A DNA stretch of 64,000 nt from Oscillospiraceae bacterium. GTDB lineage: Bacteria > Bacillota > Clostridia > Oscillospirales > Oscillospiraceae. The translations under genes were made by a program, and so were the position numbers. Shown piece by piece: positions 15,222 through 23,601 of the stretch. The stretch's first letter is position 1, and every line of letters begins with the position of its first letter. Location of the stretch: positions 1 through 64,000 of the forward strand of contig JAFTXW010000016.1 in the NCBI GenBank assembly GCA_017461445.1, read 5' to 3'. The notes below the pieces were generated by a model, which made no database searches, was not told the DNA's origin, and worked only from the letters and a program-made list of their open reading frames with translations.

Positions 15222-16118
15222 TCATCTCGTTTTTCCGTTTTCATTAAAGTGGTACAGCCACGTACGGTACAGGCTGGTAAAAGCCAGGGCCGCAAAGGAC
15301 AGCAGAAGCAGCCAGCCTTCCCAGGAAGACAGCAGCTCACGCCAATCCTGGTGCAGGATCAGAACAAGATTCACCAAACCATACGGGATCAGAAGCCAGC
15401 TGAGATTCAGCAGCTTCATGTACTTTTTCCGATACTCCGGCACATCAGGCTCGAAATCCTCCGGGTATTTCACCCGGCAGCGAATGGTGGCAACAGGAAT
15501 GCCCCGAACAGCAGTGTAGAACCGCTCTGCCGTGTATTGGATGCCGTTGATCGTAAATTCCGGGTACATCCCTTCCCTGGTGATGGTGAGATCCAGATCG
15601 TTGGCATTGGCATATGCGAACAGTGCCGCCGTAAACTCCCGGGCAGTTGTGACTGCGTCCTCAGGGATGAAGGTGAAGGTCTTTTCGTGCTCCGACAGAA
15701 CCACTTTGCGGTAGTCCTCCAGCCACTGTTCCGACAGGGATTTCTGATTTTCCGGCCGTTCCATCCGGGACAGCAGTTCATCCACATTCAGCTCGTTCAG
15801 CGTCTGAACCTCCCGCAGCTCTTCGCAGAAGCGGATAGCTGCGGAGAGCTGCTTCCTCTGTTCCTCCAGCCGGACCTGCTGGTCAACAGCAGCCTGACTT
15901 ACGCCAACTCTCTGCTGAAGTACCTCCCGGATGCTGTCCAGCGGCATATCCAGCATCCGAAGGACCCGGATCTGCTTCAGCCTTTGAATATGTTCCTCCC
16001 TGTATTCCCGATAGTCGTTTTCCGGGTTTCGATCCGGGGATATCAGCCCCTCCCGCTCGTAGAAGCGGATATTCTGTTTGGATACACCGGATAATGCTTC
16101 CGCCTGTTTGATGTTCAT
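15222..16118 (-). CDS. Membrane-tethered MerR-family regulator
   Basis: A 298-residue protein. Residues 1-70 are a MerR winged helix (MNIKQAEALSGVSKQNIRFY, then EREGLISPDRNPENDYREY) and 75-105 a dimerisation coiled coil. A middle region of about 110 residues is of unknown fold. Unusually, two hydrophobic helices close the protein (about 236-255 and 267-284), so it should sit in the membrane with its DNA-binding end inside. The GGAGG site lies eight bases before the ATG at 16118. The promoter at 16144-16174 has the MerR operator layout, pointing to autoregulation. Confidence 0.85.
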   Translation of the reverse strand: MNIKQAEALSGVSKQNIRFYEREGLISPDRNPENDYREYREEHIQRLKQIRVLRMLDMPLDSIREVLQQRVGVSQAAVDQQVRLEEQRKQLSAAIRFCEELREVQTLNELNVDELLSRMERPENQKSLSEQWLEDYRKVVLSEHEKTFTFIPEDAVTTAREFTAALFAYANANDLDLTITREGMYPEFTINGIQYTAERFYTAVRGIPVATIRCRVKYPEDFEPDVPEYRKKYMKLLNLSWLLIPYGLVNLVLILHQDWRELLSSWEGWLLLLSFAALAFTSLYRTWLYHFNENGKTR

Positions 16119-16143
16119 CGTACCAACCTCCTTTGGCAAGGCC

Positions 16144-16174
16144 AGTATAAGCGTTATAGTTGGTATAAGGTCAA
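16144..16174 (-). promoter_or_regulatory. MerR-type promoter with 19-bp spacer and operator dyad
   Basis: Leftward: TTGACC (16169-16174), exactly 19 bases, TATACT (16144-16149). The spacer holds a perfect dyad TTATA-N5-TATAA (16154-16168). Over-long spacers with a dyad between -35 and -10 are the hallmark of promoters that MerR proteins twist into activity. It drives the MerR-type gene itself. Confidence 0.82.
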
Positions 16175-16186
16175 GAGAAATTTGCA

Positions 16187-16219
16187 AAATTGCCCTGACT
16201 TTTTTCGTCAGGGCAATTT
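16187..16219 (-). terminator. Intrinsic terminator of the nusB-xse-ispA operon
   Basis: A 13-bp perfect stem (AAATTGCCCTGAC / GTCAGGGCAATTT) with a 7-base loop, directly after the ispA stop at 16221. Confidence 0.85.
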
Positions 16220-16220
16220 G

Positions 16221-17096
16221 TTATACGCGTCTTTCGGTCAGGCTCAGGGCAAGCTTGCGCATATAAGCAATGTCCCCGAAGGCATTCAGCGCGTCCAGAG
16301 CGTAATCCGTATACTTTTGCACCAGTTCCTCACATTTTTCCAGGCCGTAAAGGCGGACAAAGGTATTCTTGGCGGCATCGGTGCCCACACCCTTGCCCAT
16401 TTCCTCCTGGGTGCCGATAACATCCAGCATATCGTCCCGGATCTGGAAGGCCAGACCCAGTCCCGCCGCGAACTGGCAGGCGGCGTCAAACTGCTCCTGC
16501 GTAGCACCACCGGCCATAGCACCCAGGGCGCAGGCCGCGCTGATCAGACAGCCGGTTTTCCGCTTCTGAATATCCAGAACTTCCTGCTCCGTCAGCTCCC
16601 GCTCCTCGCTCAGGATGTCCAGCACCTGTCCGCCCACCATGCCGAGAGACCCGGCGCACTCCGCCAGAAGACTAATCGCTTCGCCCATGTTCCAGGGGGC
16701 AGACAGCTTGGCCTGAGATGCCACCAGGAAGGCATCCGTCAGCAGCGCGTCACCCGCCAGGATCGCCATGGCTTCGCCATAGACCTTGTGGTTGGTGGGA
16801 CGGCCCCTGCGGAAATCGTCGTTATCCATAGCAGGCAGATCATCGTGGATCAGGCTGTAAGTATGGATCATTTCAATGGCAGCGGCAAAGGGGGCCGCGT
16901 TTTTCCAGTCCCCACCGCACATCCGGCAGAATTCAAAGGCCAGAATGGGCCGCAGCCGCTTACCGCCCGCCATAAGACTGTATTCCATAGCATCAAACAG
17001 CACCTTCTGGGGCTCTCCGTGCCATTCGGAATAGAAATCCTTCAGATAACCTTCTATATATTCCCGGTATTCCCGGCCGCGGTCCTCAAGGTTCAT
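16221..17096 (-). CDS. ispA: Polyprenyl (farnesyl/geranylgeranyl) diphosphate synthase
   Basis: Condenses isopentenyl diphosphate with allylic diphosphates to make C15/C20 isoprenoid diphosphates. The 291-residue protein has the first Asp-rich motif in HDDLPAMDND (from 85, with the four-residue spacing of bacterial FPP synthases). It also has GGKRLRP at 44-50 and the second Asp-rich motif QIRDDMLD near 218. The gene overlaps xseB by 11 bases, the usual xseA-xseB-ispA arrangement of Firmicutes. Confidence 0.94.
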   Translation of the reverse strand: MNLEDRGREYREYIEGYLKDFYSEWHGEPQKVLFDAMEYSLMAGGKRLRPILAFEFCRMCGGDWKNAAPFAAAIEMIHTYSLIHDDLPAMDNDDFRRGRPTNHKVYGEAMAILAGDALLTDAFLVASQAKLSAPWNMGEAISLLAECAGSLGMVGGQVLDILSEERELTEQEVLDIQKRKTGCLISAACALGAMAGGATQEQFDAACQFAAGLGLAFQIRDDMLDVIGTQEEMGKGVGTDAAKNTFVRLYGLEKCEELVQKYTDYALDALNAFGDIAYMRKLALSLTERRV

Positions 17097-17319
17097 CCCG
17101 GAAGTCCTCCTCCACAGGGCTGCCGTCGGCGGCAGTCATGATCTTTTTCACCTGGAGCTGGGCCTCATCCAGCAGCTTCTGGCAGCTGCGAACCAGCTCT
17201 GTGCCCTCCTGGAACAGCTTCAGGGATCCCTCCAATGCCACATCGCCCCGCTCCATGGCCCGGACGATCTGCTCCAGTCGCTGCATCGATTCTTCAAAGG
17301 TCTTGTTTTCCTTGTTCAT
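17086..17319 (-). CDS. xseB: Exodeoxyribonuclease VII small subunit
   Basis: A 77-residue helical protein that coats the long helices of XseA and is needed for single-strand DNA degradation. The family pattern is plain: TFEESMQRLEQIVRAMERGD, then LEGSLKLFQEGTELVRSCQ. It overlaps xseA by four bases upstream and ispA by 11 downstream. Confidence 0.95.
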   Translation of the reverse strand: MNKENKTFEESMQRLEQIVRAMERGDVALEGSLKLFQEGTELVRSCQKLLDEAQLQVKKIMTAADGSPVEEDFRDEP

Positions 17320-18527
17320 AGGGCATTCTCCTTCTTATCCATAACAGTTGCGGACAGCTTGCCGTCGCTGAGCGACAATGTGATGCGTTCTCCCAGCTCC
17401 ACCTGGGAAACGCTGCGGACCACCGTACCGTCTCCGGTCTGGGCCATGGAATAACCCCGGGTCAGAACCTTCAGCGGGCTCATGGCATCCAGCTTTGAAA
17501 CGCAGGCAATATACCGCTGACTCTTCCGCGCAATGGTATTGTTCTGGGCCGCGATCATGCGGTTTGTGAGAAGTTCCAAATCTCTGCTCTTCTGCTCCAA
17601 ATAGCCCGTAGGGCTGCGGAGCGAAGGACTTTGGGCCAGCACATCCAAATGCTGCCGGGCCGCTTTCAGCTGGCGGTTCAGAGCCGTTGCCATGGCGTTG
17701 GACATACCATCCAGGGTCTGGGACAAGGCATCCCGGTCGGGAACAGCCAGCTCTGCGGCATTGGAGGGCGTCGCCGCCCGCAGGTCAGCAACATAGTCGG
17801 AAATGGTCACATCCGGTTCGTGACCGACAGCGGAAATGACAGGAATTTGGGATTCAAAAATGGCATAGGCCACCCGCTCATCATTGAAGGCCCACAGATC
17901 TTCAATGGAACCGCCGCCGCGGCCTACGATCAGCAAATCCGCCAGCTGATAATGGTTTGCGTAACGAATTGCCGCCGCGATCTCCCCGGGGGCTTCCACA
18001 CCCTGGACACGGACGGGCAGCAGCCGCACCTGGGTCAGCGGATACCGCTTACGCAGGATGCGCAGCATATCGTGAACAGCCGCACCTGCGGAGCTGGTGA
18101 TGATGCCGATGGTGCCGGGATACCGAGGCAGAGGCTTTTTATGGGTCGGGTCGAAAAGGCCCTGGGCCGCCAGCTTGGCTTTCAGCTGCTCAAAGGCGGC
18201 GTACAGGTCACCCACACCATCCATTGCCATAGCGGTGCAGTACAGCTGGTACGCGCCGTCACGGGGAAATACGCTGATCTTACCCATGGCAATGACCTTC
18301 ATGCCATTCTCGGGACGGAATCGGAGCCGCATGGCGTTGCCCTTGAACATAACGCATTTCAACGCGGCGGATTCGTCCTTCAAAGTAAAATAGTGATGGC
18401 CCGAAGGATACATTTTATAATTGCTGATCTCGCCCCGGACGGCCACCTGATTCAGCAGCGGATCCCCGTCCATTTTGGAGCGGATATATTCATTGATTTG
18501 AGAAATGGACAGAACCTGCTGCACCAT
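17316..18527 (-). CDS. xseA: Exodeoxyribonuclease VII large subunit
   Basis: A 403-residue nuclease subunit that degrades single-stranded DNA bidirectionally into oligonucleotides. The N-terminal OB-fold shows VRGEISNYKMYPSGHHYFTL. The catalytic domain shows GIITSSAGAAVHDM, LIVGRGGGSIEDLWAFNDE and SAVGHEPDVTISDYVADLRA. A helical region and the C-terminal LTRGYSMAQ segment follow. The GGAGGTG site overlaps the end of the upstream TsaD-like gene. Confidence 0.97.
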   Translation of the reverse strand: MVQQVLSISQINEYIRSKMDGDPLLNQVAVRGEISNYKMYPSGHHYFTLKDESAALKCVMFKGNAMRLRFRPENGMKVIAMGKISVFPRDGAYQLYCTAMAMDGVGDLYAAFEQLKAKLAAQGLFDPTHKKPLPRYPGTIGIITSSAGAAVHDMLRILRKRYPLTQVRLLPVRVQGVEAPGEIAAAIRYANHYQLADLLIVGRGGGSIEDLWAFNDERVAYAIFESQIPVISAVGHEPDVTISDYVADLRAATPSNAAELAVPDRDALSQTLDGMSNAMATALNRQLKAARQHLDVLAQSPSLRSPTGYLEQKSRDLELLTNRMIAAQNNTIARKSQRYIACVSKLDAMSPLKVLTRGYSMAQTGDGTVVRSVSQVELGERITLSLSDGKLSATVMDKKENAL

Positions 18528-18528
18528 A

Positions 18529-19452
18529 TCACACCTCCGTATACCGGTGGGTCAAAACCGCAACACCCATGGCGTTGTCGGTGGAGAACTGAGGCTGCGA
18601 GAAAATGGGGTTCAAAGCTGCAATCACTTCCCGGAGCATAGAGTTGGAAGCCACACCGCCGGAAAATACCACCCGCAGGCCAGGATAGGCCTTCAAAGCC
18701 TGCTCCGTCGCCAGATACACTGCCTTGGCAACACAGCGCAGCGCATAGGCGGCTGTTTCCGCGTCATTGCCGTGAGCAGTGTGAAACTGCTGCACCTTAT
18801 TCTGAACGCCAGAGAGAGAAAATTCCATATTGGTGCACTTGACCTTGAAAACTTCTTTCATAGATGCTTCCTTACTCAATGCATCCAGATGCTTCCCCGA
18901 GGGGAAAGGCAGCTGCAAGAGCTGGCCTGTGCGGTCGATCAGCTGGCCTGCGGAAATATCCGTGGTACCGCCAATTTTGGTGCACTTTACATTCTTCCCC
19001 TCCGGCTCCACCAGCAGCAGCTCGGTAGTACCGCCGGACAAGTGCCAGGCAAGGTGGGGCGTGTCCATCAATTCCATGTGTCCCGCGCTCCAAAGGGATG
19101 CAGCCACATGCCCCTGCTGGTGGGAAACCTCTACCAGGGGCACCCCAAGGGCATCAGAGAGCATCTTCGCGTGGGAGTAGCCCACCATGAAACAGGGCAT
19201 ATAGCTGCCCTCCACCGCCCGTGGGCGGGTGCTGACACCAACAGCAGTGATACTCTCCTTCGGAAAATTGGAAAACAGCCTGCCGGAAAGCTCCGGCAGG
19301 CTTTTGATATGGGCAAAAACCGCGTCAGACTGGCGCAGGCCAAGCTCCCCCTGCTTTACAGGCAGGAGTTTGGAGCAATTTTCCCCTCCCACGCCATCAA
19401 ACCAGGCGATGGAAGTGGTGTAATTGCTGGTATCAATGCCAATCACGCTCAT
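18529..19452 (-). CDS. TsaD/Kae1-family paralogue (M22 glycoprotease-like)
   Basis: A 307-residue ASKHA-fold protein of the TsaD family. TsaD itself makes the t6A base of tRNA. The metal-binding pair sits at H111 and H115 (SHQQGH), the same positions as in TsaD, and a C-terminal Asp occurs in STDNAMG. However SGGT replaces the usual SGGH, and the protein is shorter than true TsaD. This fits the second family member often found in clostridial nusB-xse operons. Its start overlaps the nusB stop by four bases. Function unknown; it may act on another target than tRNA. Confidence 0.82.
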   Translation of the reverse strand: MSVIGIDTSNYTTSIAWFDGVGGENCSKLLPVKQGELGLRQSDAVFAHIKSLPELSGRLFSNFPKESITAVGVSTRPRAVEGSYMPCFMVGYSHAKMLSDALGVPLVEVSHQQGHVAASLWSAGHMELMDTPHLAWHLSGGTTELLLVEPEGKNVKCTKIGGTTDISAGQLIDRTGQLLQLPFPSGKHLDALSKEASMKEVFKVKCTNMEFSLSGVQNKVQQFHTAHGNDAETAAYALRCVAKAVYLATEQALKAYPGLRVVFSGGVASNSMLREVIAALNPIFSQPQFSTDNAMGVAVLTHRYTEV

Positions 19453-19916
19453 TCGGCTTCCTCAGCAGCGGGAGCGTTCAGGCTGCGCCCAAAGGCACCC
19501 AGGATGCCATTGACGAAGGCACCTGTGTCGTCGCCGTCGTACTTCTTAGCAAGACGGACAGCCTCGGAAATGGCAACGCCGGTAGGAACATCCTCCACAT
19601 AGAGGATCTCGAAAATGGCCAGCTGCATGACGCAGCGGGTCAGCCTGGAGATACGGCTGATGTCCCAGCTGACAGAATACTTCTGGATCTGGGCATTCAG
19701 CTCCTCCTCCCGGTTGGCAACGCCTGCCACCACGGTGTCGATATAGCGCAGCTGGGCGCGGCTGGGACGCTCGGTGTAAACCTCGTTCTCCTCCGCCAGC
19801 TTTTCATAGTATTCCTTATCCAGGCGGGTAGTCACCACCTGCTCGGGCTCTTCGCCGGTGAACACCCGGCCATAAATCAAATGTACAGCCAGTTCTCTGG
19901 CGTTTGCTCTCGTCAT
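19449..19916 (-). CDS. nusB: Transcription antitermination factor NusB
   Basis: A 155-residue all-helical protein that with NusE binds boxA in rRNA leader transcripts. Typical features: the N-terminal RANARELAVHLIYG, the mid-region ISRLTRCVMQLAIFEI, and the C-terminal VPTGVAISEAVRLAKKY followed by GAFVNGILGA. It sits between asp23 and the TsaD paralogue in the same leftward operon. Confidence 0.95.
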   Translation of the reverse strand: MTRANARELAVHLIYGRVFTGEEPEQVVTTRLDKEYYEKLAEENEVYTERPSRAQLRYIDTVVAGVANREEELNAQIQKYSVSWDISRISRLTRCVMQLAIFEILYVEDVPTGVAISEAVRLAKKYDGDDTGAFVNGILGAFGRSLNAPAAEEAE

Positions 19917-19928
19917 TGGCCTATCCCT

Positions 19929-20294
19929 TTAACGGACAACGCCGCAGACATTCACATGGACATCGCTGACCTTAACACCGGTCATGGATTCCAGGCTGGT
20001 GGTGATGGACTGCTGCACAGCGGCTGCCACATCCACAACACTGTAGCCATACTGGATCATCAGGCTGCAGCTGATGGTCAGGCTGTTGTCCTCAGCGATC
20101 TGAACCTTCAGGCTCTTGCTCCACTGCTTCTTGGTTGCGAAGTCCTGGATGCCGATACCGGGCTTGGTGCCCAGAGAACCGAGCCCCTCCACCTCTGCCA
20201 GCGCATGAGCCACGATCACGGCAACCACGTCCTCAGAAATCATCACATTGCCATTTTCCTGGATTTGGGTGATGTACTGCTTATATTCAGCCAT
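19929..20294 (-). CDS. Asp23/Gls24-family envelope stress protein
   Basis: A 121-residue member of the Asp23 (DUF322) family, small cytoplasmic or membrane-associated proteins linked to envelope stress. The pattern is GNVMISEDVVAVIVAHALAE, then a C-terminal VQQSITTSLESMTGVKVSDV. The ATG at 20294 follows GGAGG by eight bases; an in-frame start farther upstream is not used. It is the first gene of the leftward asp23-nusB-TsaD-like-xse-ispA run, as in many Firmicutes. Confidence 0.92.
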   Translation of the reverse strand: MAEYKQYITQIQENGNVMISEDVVAVIVAHALAEVEGLGSLGTKPGIGIQDFATKKQWSKSLKVQIAEDNSLTISCSLMIQYGYSVVDVAAAVQQSITTSLESMTGVKVSDVHVNVCGVVR

Positions 20295-20402
20295 AGAGAA
20301 ACCTCCTAAATCAATCGCCATCCCCTTCGGAATGACATACTTTTGTATATCATACCACAAATCCAGAAAATTACAACAGTTTTCTGCATCAACAAGTGAT
20401 TT

Positions 20403-20430
20403 TTCCCCGAAGGAAAATTCCTCCGGGGAA
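20403..20430 (-). terminator. Hairpin after spoIIIAH, likely terminator
   Basis: A 12-bp stem with one mismatch (TTCCCCGAAGGA / TCCTCCGGGGAA) and a 4-base loop, just after the spoIIIAH stop. The T-run following it leftward is poor, so confidence is moderate. Confidence 0.55.
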
Positions 20431-20434
20431 AATG

Positions 20435-21001
20435 TTACTGTACTTCCACCACACGGATGGCATCCAGGCCGTAATCGGACTGGGCCATGACGATATCGGC
20501 GATGACCGCCACATCCTCCTGCTGCAAGCCGCCCTCTGGGGACGCTACCGCCACGCTGATCCCCTCGCCGGACATATAGGCCACGCAGTCGGTATAGCCC
20601 TTGGCGATGATGAGGCTCTCGATCTGTGCCTCGCTCAGGGCCGTCTGGACGATCTGCTCCAGCTCCATAGCCGATTCCGCTTCCTTTGCCGAATCCTCCC
20701 CGGTGCTGTAGGCCATAGCCTCCTGCAGGAGATTCACGGCATTGTCCCGGGCCTGCTGGCGGGAAAGACGCACGGCAGCAAAATAGTCGGTGGCCGTTGT
20801 CGCCACATCCTCCCCCGCCGCAATGGCTGCCATGTCCTCGCTGAGGAGCAGGGTGTCATCGGACATGACCTTCTCCACATCGATGGTGTCCGTCAGGCTG
20901 GCGGCGGTGTTTTCCTCCGTGTAAAGCCAGTTGACATAGATCCCGGCGCACACCGTCACCAGCACCGCGGCAGCTACCATGTTTTTCTTCCAAACTTTCA
21001 T
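20435..21001 (-). CDS. spoIIIAH: Stage III sporulation protein AH
   Basis: A 188-residue mother-cell protein that meets forespore SpoIIQ across the intermembrane space to build the feeding-tube channel. One N-terminal helix (KNMVAAAVLVTVCAGIYVNW) is followed by a variable linker. The C-terminal YscJ/FliF-like ring-building domain runs from about 120 to 188 (ESLIIAKGYTDCVAYMSG; IRVVEVQ). It is the last gene of the spoIIIA operon. Confidence 0.93.
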   Translation of the reverse strand: MKVWKKNMVAAAVLVTVCAGIYVNWLYTEENTAASLTDTIDVEKVMSDDTLLLSEDMAAIAAGEDVATTATDYFAAVRLSRQQARDNAVNLLQEAMAYSTGEDSAKEAESAMELEQIVQTALSEAQIESLIIAKGYTDCVAYMSGEGISVAVASPEGGLQQEDVAVIADIVMAQSDYGLDAIRVVEVQ

Positions 21002-21017
21002 AAATAAATGCCTCCTG

Positions 21018-21512
21018 TCATTTCATTTTCAATACGGATATTTTGTCAGATGTCAGCCCGGTGGCATTTGCCACCGCCTCCACAATGGCAAGCCGGATGG
21101 CTGGGCTGTCCGCTCCCTGGCACAAAACGATGGCACCCTGATAAATTGGCGGATCGGTACGGCGCACAAGGCCCGTTTCCGCCCGGTCTGCGTCCGTGAT
21201 GATGACCGTTTCCTCTTTTCTGTCGCCGGAAGCTGCAGTGTCTTCATCGGTCTGGAACCATGTTTCCGCTCCCGCCGCTTCCGTCAGAAGAACTCTCACC
21301 TTCCCTGCCCCTTCGATAAGACTGAGAATTTCTGACAAAGAACCTTCCAGTCCCGATTCCGTCTCCTGCGGAACGGTTTCCGGCTGGGTCACCGTCTCCT
21401 TTTTCCCCTCCGGAAGGGCCATCAGGATGATACCCGCCAAAATCACGATCAGAACGAAGCGGTATTTTTTCAGGAATTCCAGGCACCAGGCCTTCGCGGT
21501 CACCCTGTCCAT
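21018..21512 (-). CDS. spoIIIAG: Stage III sporulation protein AG
   Basis: A 164-residue ring-forming protein of the SpoIIIA channel. One membrane helix (FVLIVILAGIILMALP) is followed by an extracytoplasmic domain containing LSLIEGAGKVRVLLTEA and the C-terminal IRLAIVEAVANATGLTSDKI, which is characteristic. The AAGGAG site lies in the end of spoIIIAF, which it overlaps by 13 bases. Confidence 0.93.
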   Translation of the reverse strand: MDRVTAKAWCLEFLKKYRFVLIVILAGIILMALPEGKKETVTQPETVPQETESGLEGSLSEILSLIEGAGKVRVLLTEAAGAETWFQTDEDTAASGDRKEETVIITDADRAETGLVRRTDPPIYQGAIVLCQGADSPAIRLAIVEAVANATGLTSDKISVLKMK

Positions 21513-21973
21513 GCTTGATTCTCCTTTGGTATGCCGATCTCATCGGTCAGAATGGCTTCCAGCCGCCGCCTTGCGTAGGGGGAAATGCTCCCGGAAAGGC
21601 TTACCGCCATGGGAAGGGGCGGATCATCCATACTGACCGTTACCTCTACTTCCAGTTCCACGTTCAGCTGGGCGGCTTTGTCCAAGATATATGCTTCCGT
21701 TTCCGCTTTTATGATATCCGCAATTGCTTCCTCTGCCAGTTCTTTTCCCTCAGCGGCAATGTCCTGTCCTGTCTGCTTTTCTGTTTCTCCCGGAATCGCA
21801 AAATCCGACAGATCCAGCTGGTGGAGGGGGCTGATGATCATAAAGGCCAGGAACAGGCCGCAGATCAGTTTCAGCAGTTCCTTCACGGTACCCCCCTGAA
21901 GGAAGCCCATGACCACACCGCTGATCATAGATGCGGCCACGATGGAAAATACATATTGCCGCAGTGCCTCCAT
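21500..21973 (-). CDS. spoIIIAF: Stage III sporulation protein AF
   Basis: A 157-residue protein with two N-terminal membrane helices (YVFSIVAASMISGVVMGFL; LLKLICGLFLAFMIISPLH) and a small C-terminal domain facing the intermembrane space. The start at 21973 follows AAAGGAG and shares one base with the spoIIIAE stop (TAATG), a tight translational coupling. Confidence 0.9.
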   Translation of the reverse strand: MEALRQYVFSIVAASMISGVVMGFLQGGTVKELLKLICGLFLAFMIISPLHQLDLSDFAIPGETEKQTGQDIAAEGKELAEEAIADIIKAETEAYILDKAAQLNVELEVEVTVSMDDPPLPMAVSLSGSISPYARRRLEAILTDEIGIPKENQAWTG

Positions 21974-23013
21974 TATCCCACTCCTTTCATAAAGCATACG
22001 GTACTGATTAGAAGCAAGAGACATGCCGACCCCGTCATGGCCAGCAACAGCCCCATTGCGGAGGAAAAATCCCCGATCAATTCCGTCATCCGTTTGGACC
22101 CGAAAATTCCGCTGACGGCTGCTGTGGCCTTCAAAAGCAGATAATGAACGCCAATTTGCAGAAACGGGCCAAGAAAAACCGCCAGAATGGCAAGAATTCC
22201 GTAGATACCCGCCGCATTTTTTACAAGCCCGGCACTGACCAGCACCGCCTCGGAGGCATCAGACAGGATGCCTCCCACCACAGGTACCACAGAGGAAATG
22301 GTCATCTTCGTGGCCTTCAACGTCACCGCATCGGTGGTGCCGCTGACGACCCCTGTGATACCCATATAGGTGGTAAAAACCGTCAAAATCGTTTTCAGAC
22401 ACCAGCTGACGGCATTTTTCACCATATCCCGGATACGCTTTAAAAGCTCCTCCCCCGTTGCACAGTTGGCGGCAGCCAGGGCCAGAAACAGGTACGTCAT
22501 AGGGACCAAAAGCCCGGAGATCAGGCCGGTGAGGAAAGCATTGAACACCGCCGTTCCCGTATAAAGGGCCGCAGAGGAGGTGATCCCCCCCTGGGCTGCC
22601 ATGGCGGTAGTCATGACCGGAAGAAGAAGCTTTCCGTAGTCGCTGATCTGCGTAACCGTCTCCGCTCCCAGGCGGATCATGGAACCGGCACTGCCCAGCA
22701 ATATCGCTCCCACCGCCGCGGTTCCCGCGTATTCGGAAACGGTTTTTACGGACCCGGATATGGATTGGAGCAGCGCGATCATCAAAACAGCGGCGATCAC
22801 TGCCACACAGATCCGGGATGCCTCTGCAAGATCCGGGCGAATGGCCCGGATGGCTTTTTGCACAAGCTCCAGAAGACTGTCTCCAAAGGAGGACGTATCC
22901 TCCGGCATCAGCTCCGCCCCTCCCTCCGGCACCTCCGGGGCGGTGATCTCCAATGCGGAAACAGGCTGGGCCATCGCCAAAAGAAACAGCATCGTAAGTA
23001 CAATATACCTCAT
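21973..23013 (-). CDS. spoIIIAE: Stage III sporulation protein AE
   Basis: A 346-residue polytopic protein of the SpoIIIA complex. A signal-like start (YIVLTMLFLLAMAQPVSA) precedes about seven hydrophobic helices; conserved-looking stretches include PVMTTAMAAQGGITSSAALY and VVPVVGGILSDASEAVL. In B. subtilis it is proposed to act as a permease-like channel component. It overlaps spoIIIAD by four bases. Confidence 0.93.
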   Translation of the reverse strand: MRYIVLTMLFLLAMAQPVSALEITAPEVPEGGAELMPEDTSSFGDSLLELVQKAIRAIRPDLAEASRICVAVIAAVLMIALLQSISGSVKTVSEYAGTAAVGAILLGSAGSMIRLGAETVTQISDYGKLLLPVMTTAMAAQGGITSSAALYTGTAVFNAFLTGLISGLLVPMTYLFLALAAANCATGEELLKRIRDMVKNAVSWCLKTILTVFTTYMGITGVVSGTTDAVTLKATKMTISSVVPVVGGILSDASEAVLVSAGLVKNAAGIYGILAILAVFLGPFLQIGVHYLLLKATAAVSGIFGSKRMTELIGDFSSAMGLLLAMTGSACLLLLISTVCFMKGVG

Positions 23014-23405
23014 ATTTCCCCCAGAATCTGCTGGATCAGCATAAGAAATGCGTTAAAAATGGGAATGGACAGCCACAGCACCGCCGCCGTGCCCAGCATC
23101 TGCATGGTTTTCCCAAGGGCAGCATTTCCTGCATCAGCGCAGACCATCCCGGCGATCTCCGCAACCAGTCCGATACCGACTGCTTTTAGCAGCACCGACA
23201 GCATGTCCCCGCCCAAGCTTCCCAGCTTCTCCATCTGGCGGAGCATGTCCAGCACAGGTTCCAAATAAGAAAGGGCAATGATAGCCGCCATGGCGCAGAC
23301 GGCCATGGACAGCATCAGAGAAATATCCTTCTCCTGCTTTCCCAGAACCAGACCCAGGATCACAGCCATCAGGACCCCGGCGGCAGCTTTCCAAAACAAC
23401 TCCAT
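23010..23405 (-). CDS. spoIIIAD: Stage III sporulation protein AD
   Basis: A 131-residue membrane protein with about four helices, including DISLMLSMAVCAMAAIIAL and VLLKAVGIGLVAEIAGMVCA. It is related to SpoIIIAC and needed for SigG activity in the forespore. Its start shares a base with the spoIIIAC stop. Confidence 0.92.
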   Translation of the reverse strand: MELFWKAAAGVLMAVILGLVLGKQEKDISLMLSMAVCAMAAIIALSYLEPVLDMLRQMEKLGSLGGDMLSVLLKAVGIGLVAEIAGMVCADAGNAALGKTMQMLGTAAVLWLSIPIFNAFLMLIQQILGEI

Positions 23406-23599
23406 CAGAATTCAAATAGGTTCTTGACCAGATCGAACAGGTCTGCGATCTTCTGGGCCAGCATCATCAGCACCACCACAAGGCCCGCAAGGCTGGTCAT
23501 CGTCGCCTGCTCTTCCCGTCCCGAACGGGCAAGAACCTGATTCAGGATCGATACGATAATGCCAATGGCAGCGATTTTAAAAATCAGATCAATTTCCAT
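23405..23599 (-). CDS. spoIIIAC: Stage III sporulation protein AC
   Basis: A 64-residue protein with two membrane helices (LIFKIAAIGIIVSILNQVL; MTSLAGLVVVLMMLAQKI). The ATG at 23599 overlaps the end of spoIIIAB. Size and both helices match the family closely. Confidence 0.92.
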   Translation of the reverse strand: MEIDLIFKIAAIGIIVSILNQVLARSGREEQATMTSLAGLVVVLMMLAQKIADLFDLVKNLFEF

Positions 23600-23601
23600 A
23601 G

